NCBI GenBank assembly: GCA_014361165.1
Contig: JACIWD010000067.1
Location: 1 to 15,650 of the forward strand
Reading direction: 5' to 3'
From: Candidatus Mnemosynella bozhongmuii
Lineage (GTDB): Archaea > Halobacteriota > Archaeoglobi > Mnemosynellales > Mnemosynellaceae
DNA length: 15,650 bases
Position 1 is the first letter of the stretch; every line of letters starts with the position of its first letter. Below are positions 6,504-13,386 of this stretch, piece by piece. A program made the translations under genes and the position numbers. The notes beneath the pieces are model-generated. The model did no database searches, had not been told where the DNA came from, and was given only the letters and a program-made list of their open reading frames with translations.

Positions 6504-7423
6504 ACCACCAGATCGAAGACATATATGTTCTTTGAAGGAGAGTATGAGTGGACAACCCTATAAGAAACCTTCGAGAATTTTTCAGAGAGCTCCTCCTTTT
6601 TCTCTTCAACTCTTTTCTCCTCAAGAACCAGATAAAGGTGTATGACTCCTCCGGGAAGAACATTCCTCAGCGCCGAGGGAAGGAATCTCTCGGAATCATG
6701 GGGAAGATTCATTATAACTCTGTGAACTCTGCTCTCCAGCACAACATCCATTGCATCGCCCTCAATAACCGTAACGTTCTCAATCCTGTTCAGCCTGAGA
6801 TTCTCTTTCAGAAGAGAGACAGCAAACGGATTCTTTTCAACAGAATAAACCCATCTGACTCTCCTGGCCACAGGAATCGTGAAAGGACCAACGCCCGCGA
6901 ACATATCAAGAACAGTCTCCTTCTCCGTGCACATCCTCGCTATTCTCTGCCTTTCATTGGCAAGATGCGGGTTGAAGTAAACCCTGGAGAGATCAACTCT
7001 GTAAACATTTCCGTATTCCCGGTGAAGCGTCTCGGTTCTTCTCTCTCCTGCAACAAACTCGTATTTTCTTACTCTGAACTCTCCGCTGACTTCTCCTGCT
7101 TTTCTGAGTACAACCCTCACATTTTTGTGAACCTTCATGATGGCTTCAGCTTCCTTCAGACCACCTTCTTCAAGAATCGCAATATCTCCGATTATTTCGA
7201 AGGAGGGAGAATACCCCAGAATTTCTGAGACACTCCTCCTTTCATATCTTGGAAATTCCATTCTGAGCATCTCGTAACCCTCAACCGGAGAGGTGACCGG
7301 GAAGTAAACGTGAGTTTCATCGGAGAGAACCTTCAGCCCACTCCTTATGATGTTCCTGTATCTCTGACGGAAGCTTTCTGCCTCTTTCTTCGGAACTTTC
7401 ACCGCAAGACTCTGCTCATGCAT
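6500..7423 (-). CDS. trm5: tRNA (guanine37-N1)-methyltransferase Trm5
   Basis: Trm5 methylates N1 of G37 beside the anticodon, preventing +1 frameshifting, using S-adenosylmethionine. The 307-residue product opens with the D1-like LAVKVPKKEAE segment (6-16), followed by SPSFEIIGDIAIL (72-84), GEFRVRKYEFVAGERRTET (114-132), VYFNPHLANERQRI (148-161, Glu157 in the position of the proposed general base), SAM-binding DMFAGVGPF (173-181), Asp223 after strand 4, and the NLP motif (239-241). This is the full D1-D2-D3 arrangement of archaeal Trm5; the subtype (a, b or c) is not resolved by eye, though the complete D1 suggests Trm5b or c. It shares a 40-base divergent promoter with dphB and is translationally coupled to the small hydrolase downstream. 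Confidence 0.93.
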   Translation of the reverse strand: MHEQSLAVKVPKKEAESFRQRYRNIIRSGLKVLSDETHVYFPVTSPVEGYEMLRMEFPRYERRSVSEILGYSPSFEIIGDIAILEEGGLKEAEAIMKVHKNVRVVLRKAGEVSGEFRVRKYEFVAGERRTETLHREYGNVYRVDLSRVYFNPHLANERQRIARMCTEKETVLDMFAGVGPFTIPVARRVRWVYSVEKNPFAVSLLKENLRLNRIENVTVIEGDAMDVVLESRVHRVIMNLPHDSERFLPSALRNVLPGGVIHLYLVLEEKRVEEKKEELSEKFSKVSYRVVHSYSPSKNIYVFDLVV

Positions 7424-7463
7424 TCACCAGAGTTATATATTCCCTCATATTTATGATTTCACG
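7424..7463. promoter_or_regulatory. Back-to-back leaderless promoters for trm5 and dphB
   Basis: Only 40 bases separate the two divergent ATGs. On the plus strand, TATATAT (about 7434-7440) is centred some 27 bases before the dphB ATG. On the minus strand, ATAAATATG (complement of 7446-7454) is centred some 27 bases before the trm5 ATG. A TATA box at about -27 with the start codon near +1 is what archaeal leaderless transcripts show, and neither gene has a correctly spaced Shine-Dalgarno (the GGTGA before trm5 abuts the ATG). The two factor-binding sites lie side by side, so the promoters may compete. Confidence 0.55.
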
Positions 7464-8234
7464 ATGCTGGTATTTGTGGGAATGGGAATTTATGACGAGA
7501 GGGACATCTCCCTCAAGGGTCTGGAAGCCGTAAAAAGAGCTGATGCTGTTTATGCTGAACTCTACACGCATAAGGGCTCCTTCTCAATAGAGAGGCTCTC
7601 AAAATTCTTCGGAAGAGAGGTGAAAGAGCTCAAGAGAGAGGATCTCGAAGAAAGAGCTGAGAGAATACTGGAGGAGGCAAGGGAGAAGAACGTTGTTCTT
7701 CTTTCCGGAGGAGACGCAATGGTCTCAACCACTCATGCGGATCTGATGATAAGAGCAAGAAGAATGGGCATTCAGACCAAAATAATTCACGCCTCTTCCA
7801 TAATCTCCGCCATACCGGGCATCACCGGACTTCAGAATTACAGATTCGGGAAATCCGCAACCGTTGTCTATCCCTATTTCATTGGAGGAAGGAGAATTCT
7901 CCCGGAGACGCCGTATGATGTCATTCTTCAGAATCTCAGAAACGATGCGCATACTCTGCTCTTTCTCGACATCAGAGAGAGATGCATGACAATTCCGGAG
8001 GCTGTTGAAATTCTTCTTGAAATAGATGAGAGAAGAGAGAGAATTCTCAGAGGAAGAATTGCCATAGGAGTTGCCAGAGCTGGAAGCGATGACTGCACCG
8101 TTGCTGCTGACAGAATTGAGAAGCTCGTGCGGAAAGATTTCGGAGAACCTCCGCATTCTCTCGTGATTCCGGCTTCGCTTCACGTCATTGAGGAGGAATA
8201 CATTAAAGAGGTAATAGGTGGATTTAAGGAATGA
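7464..8234 (+). CDS. dphB: Diphthine synthase DphB (Dph5)
   Basis: DphB uses S-adenosylmethionine to methylate the modified histidine of elongation factor 2 on the way to diphthamide. The 256-residue protein belongs to the tetrapyrrole (corrin/porphyrin) methylase fold. It starts with LVFVGMGIYDERDISLKGL (2-20), carries the AVYAELYTHKGS segment (28-39), the SAM-binding SGGDAMVSTTH (81-91), IIHASSIISAIPGITGLQNYRFGK (107-130) and a VVYPYF segment, all strong family signatures. Length matches archaeal Dph5. The ATG has no Shine-Dalgarno and sits 27 bases after a TATA-like box, so it is probably leaderless. The 3' end overlaps the most likely herA start by 17 bases. Confidence 0.95.
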   Translation: MLVFVGMGIYDERDISLKGLEAVKRADAVYAELYTHKGSFSIERLSKFFGREVKELKREDLEERAERILEEAREKNVVLLSGGDAMVSTTHADLMIRARRMGIQTKIIHASSIISAIPGITGLQNYRFGKSATVVYPYFIGGRRILPETPYDVILQNLRNDAHTLLFLDIRERCMTIPEAVEILLEIDERRERILRGRIAIGVARAGSDDCTVAADRIEKLVRKDFGEPPHSLVIPASLHVIEEEYIKEVIGGFKE

Positions 8235-9786
8235 AAGACAAAGGCTGTGGATGAACATGAGAGGCTCGGTGGGAGTTATCTTCGGTGAGACCAACACGAG
8301 AGAGTTCAGATTCGTTGTCTCAAGTCCGGAAGTTAAAAAAGGGGATTATGTTAAGGTGTGGCACCCGCAGGATGGATGGGTTCTCTGCCAGATAATCTCT
8401 GTGAAGAAGACGAGCGAGATATCTTCTCCGGATGATGCAATTGAGCTTGCTGAAGGAAGAACCGGTGGTTCAGAGGAGATAACAATTGCGAAGGCAACGA
8501 TAATAGGGATTCGCGATTCAGACGGTCTTCTCAGAGCTCCAAAAACACCTTTTTCACCCGGAGACAGAGTTTTCCTCGCAAACGAATCGCTGATTCAGGA
8601 GACTCTCGGGCTGAAGGGTGGAGATGCATACATAGGTCTTCTCGAAGGGCATGACGTGAAGGTTTATCTGGATGTCAACCAGCTTGTTCAGAAGCATGTC
8701 TCGATTCTCGCAAGAACCGGGAGCGGAAAATCCTATACTGCAGGAGTCCTCATAGAGGAGCTTCTCGAAAAGAACGTTCCCCTCCTCATCATAGATCCTC
8801 ACGGAGAATACTCCTCGATGAAATATCCGAACAGCAATCCGGAAGAGCTTGAGAAGATGGTGAAATACGGAATATCTCCTCGGGGATATGCCGAGAGGAT
8901 AGTTGTTTACACTCCTGCAAACTTTGCAGTCAATCCAAATGCAGACAGACTTCTGAGGATAGATGGCAGAAATCTCCACCCGAAAGATCTCATAGAGATG
9001 ATTCCCGCAAAAATGTCCGCCCCTCAGGAAGAGCTGCTCTACGAGGTTGTCACAAAGCTGAGAAATGAGGTTGAGAGCTACGACATTCACGACATCATTC
9101 TTGCTGTTGAGAAATCCAAAAACAAAGCAAAATGGGGACTGATTGCCCATCTTGAGGCTCTCAGAGACAGCGGAATTGTTTCCAGCGAGCCGGTTTCGAT
9201 TGGAGAGCTTCTCAGAAGAGGTGCTGCATCTGTTATTGATATGACCGGAGTTTCTCCGGAGATGCAGAAGATAATAGTTGCATATCTCTGCAGGGAAATT
9301 TTTGAGGCGAGAAAGAGGAACAGAGTTCCTCCGGGGATGATTGTTATTGAGGAGGCTCACAATTTCTGTCCAGAGAGAGGATATGACAGATCTCCGAGCA
9401 CGGAAATAATAAGGACTATTGCCTCTGAAGGAAGGAAATTCGGTCTCGGTCTGATGATAGTTTCCCAGAGACCTGCAAGAGTTGATAAAAATGTTCTGTC
9501 CCAGTGCAACACCCAGATAATTCTCAAGGTCACGAATCCGAATGACATAAGGGCGATAAGCAAGGGTCTCGAGGGAATGAGCTCGGAACTTGAGGATGAG
9601 ATAAAGAGGCTTCCTCCGGGAGTTGCCCTTCTGGTGAGCACATACATAGAGCGCCCCATTTTTGTTGACGTGAGGATAAGGAGAAGCCTGCACGGAGGAG
9701 CTTCGCCATCGATAATCTCGGGCGAGAGGAGGAGAGGTGAGAGAGATGAGAGCATCATCGAAAAAATCTTCAGAAGGAGGAAATGA
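8218..9786 (+). CDS. herA: HerA bipolar DNA translocase/helicase
   Basis: HerA is a hexameric FtsK/VirB4-like ATPase that works with NurA nuclease and Mre11-Rad50 in DNA end resection. The N-terminal HAS barrel is visible (GVIFGETN, then VKKGDYVKVWHP), followed by Walker A ARTGSGKS (165-172), IIDPHGEYSSM, Walker B IVIEEAHNF with Glu378-Glu379, and the ASEGRKFGLGLMIVSQRPA sensor segment. The start is uncertain: GTG 8218 has GAGGT at 8208-8212 five bases upstream (522 residues), while ATG 8257 gives MRGSVGVIFGET, closer to the usual N terminus but with a weak ribosome site. Neither nurA nor mre11-rad50 is adjacent here, unlike in many archaea. The 3' end overlaps the UPF0212 gene. Confidence 0.93.
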   Translation: MDLRNERQRLWMNMRGSVGVIFGETNTREFRFVVSSPEVKKGDYVKVWHPQDGWVLCQIISVKKTSEISSPDDAIELAEGRTGGSEEITIAKATIIGIRDSDGLLRAPKTPFSPGDRVFLANESLIQETLGLKGGDAYIGLLEGHDVKVYLDVNQLVQKHVSILARTGSGKSYTAGVLIEELLEKNVPLLIIDPHGEYSSMKYPNSNPEELEKMVKYGISPRGYAERIVVYTPANFAVNPNADRLLRIDGRNLHPKDLIEMIPAKMSAPQEELLYEVVTKLRNEVESYDIHDIILAVEKSKNKAKWGLIAHLEALRDSGIVSSEPVSIGELLRRGAASVIDMTGVSPEMQKIIVAYLCREIFEARKRNRVPPGMIVIEEAHNFCPERGYDRSPSTEIIRTIASEGRKFGLGLMIVSQRPARVDKNVLSQCNTQIILKVTNPNDIRAISKGLEGMSSELEDEIKRLPPGVALLVSTYIERPIFVDVRIRRSLHGGASPSIISGERRRGERDESIIEKIFRRRK

Positions 9787-10117
9787 CTATCTCGTGAGAC
9801 TTGAAGGAGCATGGATTGTGAATGATGCGAAGAGTCCGGAAGATGCAATCAAAATAGCACTTCATGAGGCGAAAAAGAAGATAAAACCGCATCTGGAGTT
9901 CGTTGAAATATATGTTGAAGATGTTCCCTGTCCTTATTGCGGTGAGAGGCTTGAGGGAGTTTTTCTGGTAGCTGGAAGAGCCCTTGTCAGACTTCTGTTT
10001 GAGATGAAGGTATTTGATGCTGAAAGCGAAGAGCATGCCTCGAGAATAGCCAAGTCTGTTGTTGGCAGATTTCTGAGCGGAGTTCCTTTAAAGGTTGTTG
10101 AGGTGGTGAGATTATAA
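9746..10117 (+). CDS. UPF0212 (DUF555) family protein, function unknown
   Basis: This 123-residue protein matches the archaeal UPF0212/DUF555 family: LEGAWIVNDAKSPEDAIKIAL near the N terminus, PHLEFVEIYVEDVPCPYCGE with a single CxxC pair, FLVAGRALVRLLFEMKVFDAE, and SEEHASRIAKSVVGRFLSGVPLKVVEV at the C terminus. No activity is established for the family; the lone CxxC suggests half of a zinc site, so a dimer is possible (inference). ATG 9746 is chosen because GAGGTGA at 9734-9740 is five bases away; GTG 9737 would add three residues. This start lies 41 bases inside herA and adds about 14 residues before the conserved region. A strong AGAAGGAGG (9772-9780) lies next to an ATG at 9783 that is out of frame. 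Confidence 0.88.
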   Translation: MRASSKKSSEGGNDYLVRLEGAWIVNDAKSPEDAIKIALHEAKKKIKPHLEFVEIYVEDVPCPYCGERLEGVFLVAGRALVRLLFEMKVFDAESEEHASRIAKSVVGRFLSGVPLKVVEVVRL

Positions 10118-11007
10118 GGAGCATTGATGTCTTCGGACACATCGCATTTGATTACATCTGCAGAGTTGGAGAACTTCCAGAAAAAAACAGATCCACCAGG
10201 ATAACGGAAATGGGGAGATTCTTCGGAGGAGGGGCAGCCAATGTTTCTGCTGTTATAGCATCTCTTGGTGGAAAACCAAGGCTTTTCTCTGTCGCCGGAG
10301 AGGACTTCATATCATCGGGATATGCCTCTCATCTCTCCTCTCTCGGAGTTGACATAAGCAATGTCAGGATTCTGGAAGGAATGAGTGCACATGCCTTCAT
10401 CTTCAACTCCTCGAAAGGAGAACAGATCACATTCTTCTACTGGGGAGTTTCAAAAAGGATGGGAGAACTCGAAATTCCCGATGATCTCGAATTTGTGCAT
10501 ATAGCAACAGGAGATGCAGAGGTGAACAAGAGAATTGCATGTTTCTCGGATTTCCTTTCTTTTGATGCGGGACAGGACATTTACGGTTATGATAGAAGTG
10601 ATATCCTCGAAATTCTGAAATTCACGAACATTCTTTTCGCCAACGAACACGAGATGGAGTTCATAAAAGAGAGATGCGGGATGAGCGAAAGAGAGATTTC
10701 GGAAATGGTTGATGTTCTCGTCATAACTCTCGGAGAGAGAGGAAGCAGAGTGATATCGGGAAAGGATGAGATTTTTGTTCCATCTCTCAGAGTGAATGCC
10801 ATTGATCCAACAGGAGCGGGAGATGCATACAAAGGAGGATTTCTCTATGCATATCTTTCAGGAGGCTCTCTGAGAGACGCTGCTGAAACGGGAACAGTCT
10901 GCGCATCTTTCATAGTTGAATCCCTTGGTTCTCAGACAAGACTTCCAAGGAAGGAGGATGTTGAGGAGAGGAGGAAAATTCTCCGGGAGAGCCTTCATGA
11001 AATCTGA
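10111..11007 (+). CDS. PfkB-family carbohydrate/nucleoside kinase with a non-canonical start codon
   Basis: The 298-residue product is a ribokinase-fold sugar or nucleoside kinase. Motif 1 is GRFFGGGAANVSA (35-47) with the di-Gly substrate loop; motif 2 is DPTGAGDAYKGGF (232-244), whose Asp238 is the catalytic base. The first ATG in frame, at 10210, cannot be the start: the codons before it read IDVFGHIAFDYICRVGELPE, the conserved first strand of the family. That frame is open back to 10102 but contains no ATG, GTG or TTG. ATT at 10111 is preferred because GAGGTG (10100-10105) is five bases upstream; ATA 10114 and ATT 10123 (after AAGGAG) are alternatives, as is a sequencing error. The substrate cannot be assigned. 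Overlaps both neighbours by a few bases. Confidence 0.85.
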   Translation: MIRSIDVFGHIAFDYICRVGELPEKNRSTRITEMGRFFGGGAANVSAVIASLGGKPRLFSVAGEDFISSGYASHLSSLGVDISNVRILEGMSAHAFIFNSSKGEQITFFYWGVSKRMGELEIPDDLEFVHIATGDAEVNKRIACFSDFLSFDAGQDIYGYDRSDILEILKFTNILFANEHEMEFIKERCGMSEREISEMVDVLVITLGERGSRVISGKDEIFVPSLRVNAIDPTGAGDAYKGGFLYAYLSGGSLRDAAETGTVCASFIVESLGSQTRLPRKEDVEERRKILRESLHEI

Positions 11008-12733
11008 GGAAAGACTCGGAAGGATGACGAAATACCTCATAAAAGCTCCCAGCTGGATTTTGAGTGCTTCAGGAGTGATTCTCGTTTCCATGCTCGGAGG
11101 TCTCGGAATATTCAATCAGGGTTTCACGAAAGACCTCGTGAGTGGTTTTCTAATTTTCGGTCTTCCTGCCCTGATCTCCTCTCCTCTGATCTGCTTCCTC
11201 ATCAAAATTCTTTCTGGCTCGATAAAGCTCGAACGGAGCTTTCTCCTCTTCTTCATCTCCTCCTCCTTTCTTGTTTCCATGACCTCTCTCGGCCATCTCC
11301 TCTCAAAGTTACTCCCGATTTCTGAATGGAATTTTTATGTCCTTGCAATCGGCATTATATCCGGGTTCTCTCTGATGGCAATTTTCACCACAGCCTTTCC
11401 GGAGAGACTTCTCCATTCCGCTCTTCTCTCAGCCATCTACCCATCCATCTCAGCTCTTTCTCTCCACTTCCTCGGACTTTCAGAAATTCTGCCTCTCTCC
11501 CTTGCCATAACCGCTGTTTCCATAACACTGAGCGCTCTCCTGATTAAATATCTTGATTCTCCTCTGAGAACATTTGGTATAAGTGGATTTGAATTTGTTT
11601 ATCACTTTCTTGAACACGGAGAGAGTGGATCAAACGGAATGGAAGAAATTCTGAAGAGAATAGGAGAAGATGTCACAGTTCCCGTGACAGTTCTCTCCTT
11701 CTGGAACTCGGATGAGATTATTGGGGCTCTCGTCATTCCCTCAGTTCATCCCGGTCCTTTCGGAGAGATCGGAGGAGGAAATCTCCCGAAGATCATTTCC
11801 TCTTCATTCCCATTCCCAGTACTCGTTGCACACGGAACGTGCAACCACGATTTCAATCCGGTCAGCAGAGATGAGATCGGAAAAATAATTTCTGCTGTTG
11901 ACAGAGCCATAAAAAACTCCGAAAGATTCAGTCTTGCGTCGCAACCGGTGAGAATTCAGGAAGGTTCTGTCAAGATGCTTGCTCAGAGATTTGGAGATTC
12001 AGTTCTCATGACCGTGACAACATCTCCGGAGACCATGGAGGACATAGAGCTCGGTGCAGGTATTGCTGTATGCTATGCTGCAAAATCAAAGGGATACAGG
12101 GAGGCTTCGCTCATAGATGCCCACAACTGTGGCGAACCTTATTCAAAGGATATCATGCCGGGAGACAGAAGAGTTTTACAGATGCTCGCATCTGCTGAGA
12201 GAGCTGGAGAGATGCTGAAAAACGCGGAGATGCACAGGCTAAAGGTTGGATTCGGATTCCATCCAAAAATAGGGGAGAGAAATGAGGGATTCGGAGATGA
12301 CGGAATAAAAGCAATGGTGGTTGAAACAGGAGGAATCAGAACAGCATATGTGGTGATAGACGGGAACAATATGGTTAGAGGTCTGAGAGAGCGAATCCTT
12401 GAGAGCCTTCCGGTTGAGTGCGCTGAGATCATGACAACGGACAATCATGTTGTCAATCTGAAGGGCGGAGAGATTTTCGTTGGCTCAAAGGGAGAGGCAT
12501 CGAGAATAATTGACGCATGCGTGAAAGCAGTGGAAGATGCAATGTCAAATATGAGGGATGCTGAGGTTTCCATGAAAACCGAGTTTGTTGAGAATATCAG
12601 AGTTTTCGGACCGGGAAAGTCCTCGATTCTTTCGGCAATAGGTTCTGCGACACTTTCAGCAGGAAAGGGTCTTGCAATCTATGCGCTCATCTCAGCAATT
12701 TCGCTTTCCCTTCTCGCATTTCTCCTGCTGTGA
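10997..12733 (+). CDS. DUF2070 membrane protein with large His/Asp-rich soluble domain
   Basis: The 578-residue protein has an N-terminal block of about six or seven hydrophobic segments (roughly residues 18-186), a soluble domain (about 200-550) and one C-terminal membrane helix. The soluble domain carries the conserved motifs HPGPF followed by GGGNLP (from 251), HGTCNHDFNP (279-288), IDAHNC (373-378), VVIDGNNMV and MTTDNHVVN (479-487), which match archaeal DUF2070 proteins of unknown function. The spread of His and Asp residues resembles a metal site (inference). ATG 10997 is chosen over an earlier GTG-type extension because it gives a sensible N terminus with GGGAGA six bases upstream; ATG 11024 is possible. 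It overlaps the kinase gene by 11 bases, and its stop codon directly abuts that of the convergent gene. Confidence 0.87.
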   Translation: MKSEERLGRMTKYLIKAPSWILSASGVILVSMLGGLGIFNQGFTKDLVSGFLIFGLPALISSPLICFLIKILSGSIKLERSFLLFFISSSFLVSMTSLGHLLSKLLPISEWNFYVLAIGIISGFSLMAIFTTAFPERLLHSALLSAIYPSISALSLHFLGLSEILPLSLAITAVSITLSALLIKYLDSPLRTFGISGFEFVYHFLEHGESGSNGMEEILKRIGEDVTVPVTVLSFWNSDEIIGALVIPSVHPGPFGEIGGGNLPKIISSSFPFPVLVAHGTCNHDFNPVSRDEIGKIISAVDRAIKNSERFSLASQPVRIQEGSVKMLAQRFGDSVLMTVTTSPETMEDIELGAGIAVCYAAKSKGYREASLIDAHNCGEPYSKDIMPGDRRVLQMLASAERAGEMLKNAEMHRLKVGFGFHPKIGERNEGFGDDGIKAMVVETGGIRTAYVVIDGNNMVRGLRERILESLPVECAEIMTTDNHVVNLKGGEIFVGSKGEASRIIDACVKAVEDAMSNMRDAEVSMKTEFVENIRVFGPGKSSILSAIGSATLSAGKGLAIYALISAISLSLLAFLLL

Positions 12734-13351
12734 TCATCTCCCGAATCTCCTCTCCCTTTTCTGATAATCTCTCATTGCTCTGAGAAAATCAATCTCCCTG
12801 AACTCATTCCAGCTTGCCTCCGTGAAATAAAGCTCTGAATACACGCTCTGCCATATCAGAGCATCCGCGAGAGCTGAGCCTCCTGTTCTGATAATCAGAT
12901 CGGGTTCGCTTCTGAAAATCAGATATTCCTTCACCTTTTCGTCATCTATTTCCTCGGGCTTCATCTTTCCATCGAGAACATCTCTCGCAATTTTCCGAAC
13001 TGCTCTTATGATCTCCTCTCTCCCCCTGATTCCGTAGAAAATTCTGATTTTCATTCTTCCCTTTCCTTCAGAACATCTTTCCCCATCCCCGATAATCTCG
13101 ACACTGTATTTTTTCTTCAGCCTATTCAGAAACCTCCCAGCATCGATCCTGCTCTCCGAATAAAATGTTAGCTCTTCAATTCCTGCTTTCTCCGCCCACC
13201 GGGATATCTCCAGAATCTTCTCAAGATTCTCGGGATTTCTTCCCATTATTATAAAAACATGTCCTGGAAGATTTGCTCCCGAAATCTCCCTCAGAAGCTT
13301 TCTTGCATAGATTCTTTCAAGGACTCTCCTTATTCCCCTCAACGAGGACAA
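12734..13351 (-). CDS. Degenerate cis-prenyltransferase homologue, likely non-catalytic (Nus1/NgBR-like) subunit
   Basis: The 205-residue product aligns end to end with undecaprenyl/dehydrodolichyl diphosphate synthases: LPGHVFIIMGRN (28-39), WAEKAGIEELTFYSES (52-67), FYGIRGREEIIRAVRKIA (105-122), EPDLIIRTGG (149-158), IWQSVYSELYF (167-177) and the C-terminal RRFGR. Active family members read MDGN where this one reads MGRN, so the catalytic Asp is Gly37. The RTGGE-x-R-x-S segment that binds isopentenyl diphosphate is changed to RTGGSALAD, losing Glu, Arg and Ser. The C-terminal RxG (202-204), which in heteromeric enzymes is supplied by the accessory subunit, is kept. It is also shorter than the usual 230-260. 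Start TTG 13351 follows GGTGA by about nine bases; TTG 13342 is the alternative. Confidence 0.85.
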   Translation of the reverse strand: MSSLRGIRRVLERIYARKLLREISGANLPGHVFIIMGRNPENLEKILEISRWAEKAGIEELTFYSESRIDAGRFLNRLKKKYSVEIIGDGERCSEGKGRMKIRIFYGIRGREEIIRAVRKIARDVLDGKMKPEEIDDEKVKEYLIFRSEPDLIIRTGGSALADALIWQSVYSELYFTEASWNEFREIDFLRAMRDYQKRERRFGR

Positions 13352-13386
13352 ATTTTTTCTTCACCAATATAACAAACTTTCTGAAG
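13352..13386. promoter_or_regulatory. Short divergent intergenic region between cis-prenyltransferase-like gene and DUF92 gene
   Basis: Thirty-five AT-rich bases must hold the promoters of both genes unless they are fed from elsewhere. A TATA-like AATATAAC lies at 13366-13373 and reads as GTTATATT on the other strand; it is only about 18 bases from either start codon, too close for a standard leaderless promoter. GGTGA (complement of 13363-13367) may be the ribosome site for the minus-strand TTG start. No Shine-Dalgarno is evident before the DUF92 ATG. Promoter positions are therefore unresolved. Confidence 0.3.

Noticed and set aside
6548..7228. 226-codon open frame on the plus strand inside trm5
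   Set aside because: Antisense to trm5, no homology recognisable, no promoter or ribosome site; shadow of the real gene.
8554..9693. 379-codon open frame on the minus strand inside herA
   Set aside because: It lies antisense to a strongly conserved gene, its translation is rich in Asn/Ser/Arg with no recognisable domain, and it has no ribosome site; it is an effect of the codon use of herA.
9700..9781. Frequent GAGAGG/AGGAGG runs here and elsewhere, looking like purine-rich repeats
   Set aside because: They follow from AGA/AGG arginine and GAG/GAA glutamate codons used throughout the genes; there is no regular period.
10180..10188. Run of seven A followed by C in the pfkB-like gene, resembling a -1 frameshift heptamer
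   Set aside because: The conserved N-terminal residues are already encoded in the correct frame upstream of the run, so no frameshift is needed here; the run does not explain the missing start codon.
13273..13386. N-terminal extension of the DUF92 frame back to 13273
   Set aside because: It would overlap the divergent cis-prenyltransferase-like gene by about 80 bases and add 38 residues without hydrophobic or conserved character; ATG 13387 leads directly into the first membrane segment.
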